From: Amphiura filiformis
Taxonomy: Eukaryota; Echinodermata; Ophiuroidea; Amphilepidida; Amphiuridae
NCBI RefSeq assembly: GCF_039555335.1
Contig: NC_092646.1
Span: 23,624,893 to 23,688,892, forward strand
DNA: 64,000 nt
Direction: 5' to 3'
Numbering within the stretch: the stretch's first letter is position 1; every line of letters begins with the position of its first letter. The position numbers and the translations under genes are program-made. Positions 54,565-64,000 of this stretch are shown piece after piece. The notes below the pieces were generated by a model that saw only the letters and a program-made list of their open reading frames with translations, did no database searches and was not told the origin of the DNA.

Positions 54565-55046
54565 AAGCCAAAGAATTAAGGTACCAGTTATGTTCACCCC
54601 CTGTATATCCTAAACAAAGACTCAGCAACCAATAGCTGCATCTTTTAGCTCCAATTTAAGACCTCATTCGAAGAAATTGTTCTTCTAGAAATAAAAACAT
54701 GACGATCCAAAAACCCAAGGAGGATGCCAATTTAAAAGTTGCAGTTTGCTCCATTGCATGCCCTATTGATTTGTACACAATGCGCTCGCGAACAAGAGAC
54801 ATGTTTCCATTGATTAGCATGTTAAAACTATAGTCATGCTTTCATTGATTAGAACACACTTTTGATTTTGTTTCTTCATTAGGTTTTAGATCACCATTTC
54901 TTTCATTCTCAACCAACTTCAACAAATAGGGTCTTAAATCAGAGCTAAAGAGTACAGGTATTGGCTGCTTATTTTAATTTCGACATATTTGACTTTATGT
55001 AGGATATACAGGGGTGAATGCAACTGGTACCTTAATTCTTTGGCTT
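54565..55046. mobile_element. MITE with about 48-bp ends, AAGCCAAAGAATTAAGGTAC
   Basis: AAGCCAAAGAATTAAGGTAC at the left is inverted at the right; the arms go on through caccccctgtatatcc. Non-coding interior of 380 bp. Confidence 0.9.
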
Positions 55047-55702
55047 GTTAACATTATTTAGCTGCCTTGGTTCATGAAAAGTATGAAAATGATAATGGTT
55101 ACTCTGGTTAGTTCCAAATTTGTGCTGTTTGAGTAGGACATGATCAGGGCAACCTTGCACATGTATTTTTCGTGCTTGATAATTATTTTTCTAACATATA
55201 AGGCATAATGTTGTGATTGCCGGAGACTTCCTTTAACATCTGTGTATTCATAAGACCTGTAAGGCTAGCATTATGACTTAAGAGAGCTGTTAACTTTTTG
55301 AGAGATGACTGCCACATGAAATTGCAACATAGCATCCACAGAATTTGTTGATTAATGTCATATATTATGGTCATTTCAAGAGAACCCTATTTGCAAAAAG
55401 TAGGCTTTTCATTCACTGTTATATACTTATCTAAAGATTCTCGCCATCTGATTGGTTTAAAAGTACGGGCATAGTTTTGACTATGCCCGCAAAAGTAACT
55501 ATGCCCCGGGCATAGGTCTGCGTGTGCTTTGTTCCCAGCGTAAAATGATATTATGCACGCATTAATGTTTTCGCGCACTTTAATTACGTGGAAATCGTAG
55601 ATTCTAATCTGTGCCGTCCGCATTGAAACTATTAATTTCTCTTCCCAAAATTGATGTTTTTAACCAACCATATGACAAGAATCTTAAGATTTGGTATATA
55701 AA
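55047..55702. other. Intergenic DNA
   Basis: No gene. A small inverted pair (gggcatagttttgactatgccc, about 55468-55489) and ccccgggcatagg share words with the hairpin at 55703-55847, so both may belong to one decayed element. Confidence 0.45.
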
Positions 55703-55847
55703 ACAAATATTGACTGCTTTTTATTCGGGGCATGGTTAAAATTATAGGCCTGCGGTGATCTCAAAACCATCACTATGCCCCTCATGGTTTTGAGATCACC
55801 GCAGAGCCTATAATTTTAACCATGCCCTCATAGCAGTCAATATTTGT
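55703..55847. repeat. Long hairpin (arms about 65 bp)
   Basis: ACAAATATTGACTGCT, then GGGCATGGTTAAAATTATAG and GCGGTGATCTCAAAACCAT, are all inverted on the other side of a 13-nt loop near 55775. One arm has a few extra bases (ttttattcg versus tcat). Confidence 0.9.
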
Positions 55848-56417
55848 ATACTATGAACACTGATGGGTACCAATATCAAAACTGATTGGTATCATTTTGA
55901 TACAGGCTGTAGAGCAACAATTTTTTTTTTTTTTTTATTCATTTTCTTGTATTTTGTAGTTGTTTAGCACCTTTTCATTATGCTTTTCCTTCTTGCCCAT
56001 ATATAGTCAAAGCTTGTACATAGATTTATACCTTGATCTTCATATAAGTAGGTACTATATGGTTATTTCTCTGTGTGCACAAAAGTAATCTGCCACTCAT
56101 GCGATGAAAAAAACCCTGCTCTATTTGCATTTTGCAGATTTTTCTTATAGCTGTATGAAATTTAAAAAAAACCCTGTTTTTTGTTCCGAAGTGGATTGAT
56201 TTTGACAGAAATTTGTGAAAAAAAATAAGAAAATTTTGATGTTTGCAAATTTTTATTTCAGTGATTTTTAGAGTCATTTAGCCTCTGCCAGAAAGAAAAA
56301 TCACCCAAAAAACAACCGACCGACCCTACTCGGTAAGTTTTTTCACCTACAGAACAATACTTTTTTTGTCACATCATGCTTGTTAGTACGGTACATGGTA
56401 TGTGTGTGCATCACATA
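55848..56417. other. Intergenic DNA with a MITE fragment
   Basis: Positions 55856-55910 (tgatgggtaccaat, cattttgatacaggctgta) resemble the right part of the MITE at 18022-18242. The rest shows nothing recognisable. Confidence 0.5.
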
Positions 56418-58850
56418 CATATGGTCGAATCCAACCAAAAGTGTCCACGGGCCAAAAATAAAAGTCCGAAATAAAATGTCTCCACAATTTTTTCCTTTTG
56501 CCCATTGATTGATGACATATTGGCCTTATAGGAACCAAAAGTGCCATTACTAATCTTGAAAAATAAATCCAGGACGTGTGATAGTAAATGTGATATCAAA
56601 ACCCAATGTTACCTACGAATACCACTAGGATGCTTTCACTATCGCAATACTAAGCAACCTAAAACAAATGGAATATTCCCATTAACGCTTTTTAGTGTAA
56701 TGTAGACCACAGGGTGTCAGGAAAATGCTAGCTCAACCAGAAAATATTTGTTTTATTTTTATAACGCGATCAATATGATCTTAGTCAATTTATGCTAGTT
56801 TATTTTTGAAAATGAAGTTTAGGTCAGTTTCTGTATTTTATTTATCAAATGAGTATGAATCAATTTACACATTGTATAAGAACGAGTAGGATATATGTTT
56901 TCAAGAATATTAGGAATTATACGCATACACCTAACGCTTTATACAATGAAAAGGTGAAGAAACCCGGTATTCGTAGGTAGCATGAGCGATTTAACAATAT
57001 CTATATTGAGTTTAGAGGTTTAAATTTTGCTATTATGGTAATAAATTAATAAAATGGTAGTTTTTAGATCTCTTTCAGATGGTACGTCCAAATGAATAAA
57101 TGCTATTACCTTAGATCAAAAAAATTTTGATGCTTTTAGCAAGATTTTGACCACTTCATTTTGATATACAAGTAGTTAATCAGCAATTTTACATAATAAA
57201 TAATTGTTGAATGAATCCGTATATGGGTAATAATAGTGTCCTGGGGTACCGCTTAAAGTTTTTGACAATTAATTTCCATTGGTAGGGACACTTCATTACA
57301 CATGTCATGTATTATGCTGTATTCGTAAGTAACATTTCAGTATTTGTAGGTAAGAATTAGACTTTTGGTGGATATCGCAATCAAAACTTCATTTTATAAA
57401 GCACTTTGAATGTATTATTTTCTTTATGTGCGTTTATTGATACTTGATACCCTATCATGTATTAATAATGTCGGTTCACAGCGGTTGAAAGAGGATTGAA
57501 GTAAGAAACAAAGGCACTAAAGTGACTTTAATTTGCTTAATTGCACACAAATCGCTTAAAACCGTTATTGCAGACTTGTGAAGTCCATCTTGGAGTCAGT
57601 TACGCCTTGTGGCCTTTCGTTTGAGGGCAACTACAATTAGCTTTATACCAGGGTCCATCACTGTGTTGTCTAGATCATGAGACAATGAGAACAGTCGTTT
57701 TTTCCATGGTATTCGTAGGTAACCTTAGCGAAAACGTCAAAAGTTACCTTCGAATAAATCAATTTGGACACAAATTACTCAGAAACCAGGAGGTCGGTAA
57801 ACATTTAAAATGAAGCACACATGACAGTTGACAAATCCAAGTATTTATCCCCTTCTAATCTTCTTTGAATCTGATGTTTCTTTCAAATGAGCAGACCGTC
57901 GTCTATTTCAGTACATATTTTTCAACAATTAAGCCGTATTCACTTTTGCATGGTGGGCATGTATGTGAATTCGCAACTTTCATTGACATATGATTTGATA
58001 GCAAACATACATGCCTTCGTTATGTACCAATATGGGCATTGGCATGAATGGCGGTGTTTCACAATACTGTCATGATAAAAATTGTATTCGTAGGTAACAT
58101 TCGGTTACCGAAATTTCCCTCTGAATACTTGCTTTTATTGTTGACATCTCAGAAATATTTAAACGCATGCTATTGAAACTTGGTAGAAATAAAGAGTGTA
58201 TTACCCTGCACCTATTGCTTAACTATTGTTTACTATTCTCTCACTTTGTGGAAATGACACAGCTTTTAACATGTATTCGGAGGTAATGCATATTTTTTAC
58301 CAAACCTACCTTCGTGCCATTTAGAATTTCTGGCAGCTAAACACAATAATAAAGATGTCCGAATGCAATGCATTTCAGTATTGGACATATTAAAGCTTGT
58401 ATCAATTGCGCATTTATTAGTGATTTCCATTTTCTAAAGATATATCTAGTGCTATGAAAAATTGTATTACGTAGGTAATGTAAAAAATACCACTCAAAAA
58501 ATTATCACAAAAATTCATAATTATGTACAAATATGTGAAAAATTGAACAGGCAATCTTTGAATACACACCTTTCAGGAAATCAATTTAGATTCAATCCAA
58601 TGACTTCTTTTCATAACTGATTTAGATGTTTTTAAAAATACTTTAAGAAATATTTGGAAAAAATGGGTAAAAATAGCATGTTTTGGGGTCCCTGTGTCTA
58701 AGTTTTCCACAGAAGGGTCTTACTATATATGGCCTTGAAGCGTATGATCAAGGCGAATAAACACAATACAAAAACGAATGCCAATTGATTAATACTTTTA
58801 AGTTATGGCCCTGAACATGCCGTGTACACTTTTCGTTGGATTCGACCATA
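56418..58850. mobile_element. 2.4 kb inverted-repeat element with recurring GTATTCGTAGGTAAC motif
   Basis: The ends atatggtcgaatccaacc and its near-exact inverse (56418-56450, 58818-58850, about 33 bp) bound the element. Inside, the 15-mer GTATTCGTAGGTAAC or a 1-2 base variant occurs at 56967, 57319, 57340, 57709, 58084, 58273 and 58464, and inverted at 56608. No transposase frame is present. Family unknown to me. Confidence 0.75.
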
Positions 58851-59460
58851 TATATGCCCAAGTGTGTTGTGTTATAACTACCGGTACTTTGTTTATTATC
58901 AATTGGTGCTCTTATTAGGCATATTTGGTACCAATCAGAGTATAGGCTTATTTTCATGTAGAAGAAATGCTGTAAATATTGCATAGTTTTAAAAACGGGT
59001 ATTTTGTAAGAAAGTCCCAAAGTCAATATAAAATTATCTTCTTAGTGCCAAGGCCAGCAACTGATCATATCATGTGCATCTGAGTGGCCAAGGATGTCAT
59101 ACAGAATTTACAGAGGTGGTGTGAGGGGCCAATCCCCCTCCCGAGTCTTAGCCCCCATCCCCACTTGGAAAAGGCCACTTTTTAGGCCAAATTTTGTCCC
59201 CCAGAAAAAAATTCTGGTGCCACACCACTGGACAGAAAGCTGAAATATATTGTATTTTAAAATGTTCAGAATTATACCTTGGGATAGGACTACTAGAATT
59301 TAAAATCATTATTGCAGTACTATAAATACCTATTTCAATCATAAATGTTTATTGTGTATGTAGAATGGTATATTGATGGTAATAAAGTATAGGCTATTAT
59401 ATTGGCAATGGGAGAGTATGCACATGTGTTTATTTTATTTTGCATTTCTAGGAATAAAGT
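58851..59460. other. Intergenic DNA
   Basis: No gene or clear repeat; a C/G-rich patch (59120-59215) has no recognisable boundary. Confidence 0.4.
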
Positions 59461-59806
59461 ATTTAAAGGGCATTTCGTGATCCACAGCCTCATCCCCCAC
59501 TTTTCTCAAAAAAGTTGAGATTTTTATATCACTGGAAACCTCTGGCTACATAATGTTTATGTACAAAATATTTCTTGCAGATTAATTCGTTTAGCAAAGA
59601 TATCGTGAAATTTGAATTTCGTTCTGGTGCACCAGAACGAAATTACAACGCATTGTCTATGGAGCAGTGTAATACACATAATCATGCATAACTCACGAAC
59701 GCAAAATCGGAATCAACTGAAATTTTGGGAATAGGTTTTTTTCGTGGATATCTAATGAAAAATGACATAAATAGAGGATGCTAGGATCACGAAATACTCC
59801 TTTAAG
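59461..59806. mobile_element. MITE, TTAAAGGRGTATTTCGTGAT ends, with perfect central palindrome
   Basis: ttaaagggcatttcgtgatcc at the left edge pairs with the right edge (ggatcacgaaatactccttt). At 59615-59644 there is a gap-free 30-bp palindrome whose half is AATTTCGTTCTGGTG. Non-coding. Confidence 0.85.
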
Positions 59807-59844
59807 CTTGGGTGAAAGAATGTTGTGTTTTACTAGATAAAGTT

Positions 59845-62800
59845 TAGCTTAAGGCGGGTGGGGGAGCATGGCCTACTTTGGTTTAAGGTGGGTTGGAGGG
59901 GAGCATGACCTACTTTGGCTTAAGGTGGGTTGGAGGGGAGCATGACCTACTTTGGCTTAAGGTGGGTTGGAGGGGAGCATGACCTACTTTGGCTTAAGGT
60001 GGGTTGGAGGGAGCATGACCTACTTTGGCTTAAGGTGGGTTGGAGGGAGCATGACCTACTTTGGCTTAAGGTGGGTTGGAGGGAGCATGACCTACTTTGG
60101 CTTAAGGTGGGTTGGAGGGAGCATGACCTTCTTTGGCTTAAGGTGGGTTGGAGGGGAGCATGACCTACTTTGGCTTAAGGTGGGTTGGAGGGGAGCATGA
60201 CCTTCTTTGGCTTAAGGTGGGTTGGAGGGGAGCATGACCTACTTTGGCTTAAGGTGGGTTGGAGGGGAGCATGACCTACTTTGGCTTAAGGTGAGTTGGA
60301 GGGGAGCATGACCTACTTTGGCTTAAGGTGGGTTGGAGGGAGCATGACCTACTTTGGCTTAAGGTGGGTTGGAGGGGAGCATGACCTTCTTTGGCTTAAG
60401 GTGGGTTGGAGGGAGCATGACCTTCTTTGGCTTAAGGTGGGTTGGAGGGAGCATGACCTACTTTGGCTTAAGGTGGGTTGGAGGGGAGCATGACCTTCTT
60501 TGGTTTAAGGTGGGTTGGAGGGGAGCATGACCTTCTTTGGCTTAAGGTGGGTTGGAGGGGAGCATGACCTTCTTTGGTTTAAGGTGGGTTGGAGGGGAGC
60601 ATGACCTTCTTTGGCTTAAGGTGGGTTGGAGGGGAGCATGACCTACTTTGGCTTAAGGTGGGTTGGAGGGGAGCATGACCTACTTTGGCTTAAGGTGGGT
60701 TGGAGGGGAGCATGACCTACTTTGGCTTAAGGTGGGTTGGAGGGGAGCATGACCTACTTTGGCTTAAGGTGGGTTGGAGGGGAGCATGACCTACTTTGGC
60801 TTAAGGTGGGTTGGAGGGGCATGACCTACTTTGGCTTAAGGTGGGTTGGAGGGAGCATGACCTACTTTGGCTAGTGGGTTGGAGGGGAGCATGACCTACT
60901 TTGGCTTAAGGTGGGTTGGAGGGGAGCATGACCTACTTTGGCTTAAGGTGGGTTGGAGGGGTGCATGACCTACTTTGGCTTAAGGTGGGTTGGAGGGAGC
61001 ATGACCTACTTTGGCTTAAGGTGGGTTGGAGGGGAGCATGACCTACTTTGGCTTAAGGTGAGTTGGAGGGGAGCATGACCTTCTTTGGCTTAAGGTGGGT
61101 TGGAGGGGAGCATGACCTAATTTGGCTTAAGGTGGGTTGGAGGTGAGCATGACCTACTTTGGCTTAAGGTGGGTTGGAGGGGAGCATGACCTTCTTTGGC
61201 TTAAGGTGGGTTGGAGGGGAGCATGACCTACTTTGGCTTAAGGTGGGTTGGAGGGAGCATGACCTACTTTGGCTTAAGGTGGGTTGGAGGGGAGCATGAC
61301 CTACTTTGGCTTAAGGTGGGTTGGAGGGGAGCATGACCTACTTTGGCTTAAGGTGGGTTGGAGGGGAGCATGACCTTCTTTGGTTTAAGGTGGGTTGGAG
61401 GGGAGCTTAAGGTGGGTTGGAGGGAGCATGACCTACTTTGGCTTAAGGTGGGTTGGAGGGAGCATGACCTACTTTGGCTTAAGGTGGGTTGGAGGGGAGC
61501 ATGACCTACTTTGGCTTAAGGTGGGTTGGAGGGAGCATGACCTACTTTGGCTTAAGGTGGGTTGGAGGGAGCATGACCTACTTTGGCTTAAGGTGGGTTG
61601 GAGGGAGCATGACCTACTTTGGCTTAAGGTGGGTTGGAGGAGCATGACCTACTTTGGCTTAAGGTGGGTTGGAGGGGAGCATGACCTACTTTGGCTTAAG
61701 GTGGGTTGGAGGGGAGCATGACCTACTTTGGCTTAAGGTGGGTTGGAGGGGAGCATGACCTTCTTTGGCTTAAGGTGGGTTGGAGGGGAGCATGACCTTC
61801 TTTGGCTTAAGGTGGGTTGGAGGGGAGCATGACCTTCTTTGGCTTAAGGTGGGTTGGGGGGGAGCATGACCTACTTTGGCTTAAGGTGGGTTGGAGGGGA
61901 GCATGACCTACTTTGGCTTAAGGTGGGTTGGAGGGAGCATGACCTACTTTGGCTTAAGGTGGGTTGGAGGGAGCATGACCTACTTTGGCTTAAGGTGGGT
62001 TGGAGGGAGCATGACCTACTTTGGCTTAAGGTGGGTTGGAGGGAGCATGACCTACTTTGGCTTAAGGTGGGTTGGAGGGAGCATGACCTACTTTGGCTAG
62101 TGGGTTGGAGGGAGCATGACCTACTTTGGCTTAAGGTGGGTTGGAGGGAGCATGACCTACTTTGGCTTAAGGTGGGTTGGAGGAGCATGACCTACTTTGG
62201 CTTAAGGTGGGTTGGAGGGAGCATGACCTACTTTGGCTTAAGGTGGGTTGGAGGGAGCATGACCTACTTTGGCTTAAGGTGAGTTGGAGGGGAGCATGAC
62301 CTACTTTGGCTTAAGGTGGGTTGGAGGGGAGCATGACCTACTTTGGCTTAAGGTAGGTTGGAGGGGAGCATGACCTTCTTTGGCTTAAGGTGGGTTGGGG
62401 GGGAGCATGACCTTCTTTGGCTTAAGGTGGGTTGGAGGGGAGCATGACCTTCTTTGGCTTAAGGTGGGTTGGAGGGGAGCATGACCTACTTTGGCTTAAG
62501 GTGGGTTGGAGGGGAGCATGACCTACTTTGGCTTAAGGTGGGTTGGAGGGGAGCATGACCTACTTTGGCTTAAGGTGGGTTGGAGGGGAGCATGACCTAC
62601 TTTGGCTTAAGGTGAGTTGGAGGGGAGCATGACCTTCTTTGGCTTAAGGTGGGTTGGGGGGGAGCATGACCTACTTTGGCTTAAGGTGGGTTGGAGGGAG
62701 CATGACCTACTTTGGCTTAAGGTGGGTTGGAGGGAGCATGACCTACTTTGGCTTAAGGTGGGTTGGAGGGAGCATGACCTACTTTGGCTTAAGGTGAGTT

Positions 62801-63000
62801 GGAGGGAGCATGACCTTCTTTGGCTTAAGGTGGGTTGGAGGGAGCATGACCTACTTTGGCTTAAGGTGGGTTGGAGGGAGCATGACCTACTTTGGCTTAA
62901 GGTGGGTTGGAGGGGAGCATGACCTTCTTTGGCTTAAGGTGGGTTGGAGGGGAGCATGACCTTCTTTGGCTTAAGGTGGGTTGGAGGGGAGCATGACCTA
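59845..63000. repeat. 37-bp minisatellite, roughly 85 copies
   Basis: Unit gcatgacctactttggctta followed by aggtgggttggagggga, 37 bp, with 36-bp variants lacking one G and rare 35-bp ones. The commonest substitution is tactttgg to ttctttgg. Because 37 is one more than a multiple of three, all plus frames stay open and give periodic peptides (MTYFGLRWVGG); these are not genes. Right edge homologous to 46205-46290. Confidence 0.97.
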
Positions 63001-63164
63001 GCGGTGTTTGCACTCAAAGATTGAGAAAAATAAAGCTGACACACAAGAGGTGATCCCAATGCTTGATATAAAGGGTGTCAGTTCAACCTCGTGTACGTGA
63101 TTTTTCTTGGAAGGGGAAATGCCCAAAACTTATGTTTTCATATATAATTGTCCTTTTAATTGAC

Positions 63165-63345
63165 TGTTGAATATCAAAAATATCAATTTTTAATAACTAG
63201 TCATAAACTTTGTATTATATTACAAATTTTTAAAAAAATCAAAATTATTTGATATCAGAAGGACATTCCTCGTATTCAGAATGTAATTTGGTGTGTCTGA
63301 TGTGCTCTCTGGTCCTGCAATAATGCTGTACAAACGTTCCAAAAA
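63165..63345. repeat. Half copy of the 6030-6553 MITE family
   Basis: atatcaaaaatatcaatttt, tatttgatatcagaaggaca and gtgtctgatgtgctct follow the order of 6376-6512. Only the right half is present. Confidence 0.8.
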
Positions 63346-63436
63346 GACCTATCAATTTTTGGTCTGCGGGTGTATACTTTCATGGATGGTCAAAAAAGTA
63401 TGCAGTTTCTCAGGTCATAAATCCCAGCCTTTTGGA

Positions 63437-63470
63437 TTGTGTTTGTTTGTTTGTTTGTTTGTTTGTTTGT
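63437..63470. repeat. (GTTT)n microsatellite
   Basis: Eight uninterrupted gttt units. Confidence 0.95.
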
Positions 63471-63552
63471 TATTTTGACAGGTCAATAACTCTTATACTG
63501 TCAAGTCTACTTAAAATGATCCCCCCGGAAATCACTTAGGATATATCAACTG

Positions 63553-63683
63553 CTCAGTGCCAGAAGTGGGTAAGTGCAATAGCTGCCATGTGATCATTTG
63601 GCAATGTACACACATTATATTGTGCTCTTCTGCATGACAGCTACACATGGCAGCGATTGCATTTACCCACTTCTGGCACTGAG
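63553..63683. repeat. Hairpin element (arms about 40 bp)
   Basis: CTCAGTGCCAGAAGTGGGTA and the following 20 bases are inverted at 63644-63683 with few mismatches; the loop is about 50 bp. It could be a small MITE. Confidence 0.85.
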
Positions 63684-64000
63684 AAGTCGATATTGTAAAT
63701 TAATAATGTCCCTTTTTCATACTTCTGTTTGAAGTCTTTAAGATGCCAAACTAATGTCCTGAGTAACTTTCCACGAATTTGCGTCACCATTTCAAAGACT
63801 AGAATTAATTATTTTTACTTTATTAGGGCACAAACCAAAAGATCGATGTAGTCCTTAAAGAAATAATTAGTTCCACTGTCATGTTGGTGATATTTATCGT
63901 ACAGTCTTTAGAAAGAAAAAAAAACTTATAGGGGTTTTACATACATGACAGCTAAGTTCTATGAAATTGCAAGAACCCCAAATGGTCTCTCTGGCTTTTA
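63684..64000. other. Intergenic DNA to window end
   Basis: No feature recognised. Confidence 0.4.

Noticed and set aside
59930-62922. Long periodic reading frames (MTYFGLRWVGG, EHDLLWLKVGWR) in the minisatellite
   Set aside because: The unit is 37 bp without a stop, so every plus frame stays open by composition; length variants switch frames and no start, splice or protein family supports coding.

Overview
This is a eukaryotic, AT-rich nuclear window. Its coding genes are split by introns with GT-AG borders, and most of the rest is transposons and tandem repeats. Two host genes can be read at exon level and both match animal proteins: a TMEM26-like membrane protein (minus strand, 3 coding exons, 28436 down to 21512) and 3-hydroxyanthranilate 3,4-dioxygenase, HAAO (plus strand, 9 coding exons, 38379 to 53097). 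The frequent palindromic word TAGGCCTA, a PAT-type tyrosine-recombinase retrotransposon, an R2-like LINE with a restriction-like endonuclease and many foldback MITEs suggest a marine invertebrate deuterostome such as an echinoderm or hemichordate. That assignment is inference.

Layout. 1-7.5 kb: nested non-autonomous DNA transposons and tRNA-derived SINEs, no host gene. 7.6-17.8 kb: one PAT/DIRS-like retrotransposon with split direct repeats A1 - gag - RT/RNase H/methyltransferase - tyrosine recombinase - B1A2 - B2. It carries at least three later insertions and sits in the centre of a short palindrome. 17.8-21.4 kb: MITEs and a 2.3 kb foldback. 21.5-28.4 kb: TMEM26-like gene, whose first intron is mostly a 34-bp tandem repeat. 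28.4-38.3 kb: the interval between the two head-to-head genes, with a second block of the same 34-bp array, two MITEs inserted cleanly into it, a truncated R2-like LINE and more MITEs. 38.4-53.1 kb: HAAO, whose introns hold foldback MITEs, a gypsy-like gag fragment and low-complexity inverted repeats. 53.1-59.8 kb: more inverted-repeat elements, including a 2.4 kb one with a recurring GTATTCGTAGGTAAC motif. 59.8-63.0 kb: a 37-bp minisatellite of roughly 85 copies. 63.0-64.0 kb: MITE fragments and a hairpin.

How things fit together. HAAO is a cytosolic kynurenine-pathway enzyme that makes the quinolinate/NAD precursor. The TMEM26-like protein is a multi-pass membrane protein of poorly known role. 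Nothing here links them beyond divergent neighbourhood. The most unusual items are the palindromic integration site of the PAT-like element, a set of 15-nt hairpins with paired base changes between its ORFs, the foldback element carrying GTATTCGTAGGTAAC motifs, and the satellite blocks on both sides of the first TMEM26-like exon with TA-flanked MITEs inside them. No prokaryotic feature (operon, CRISPR, riboswitch) is present.
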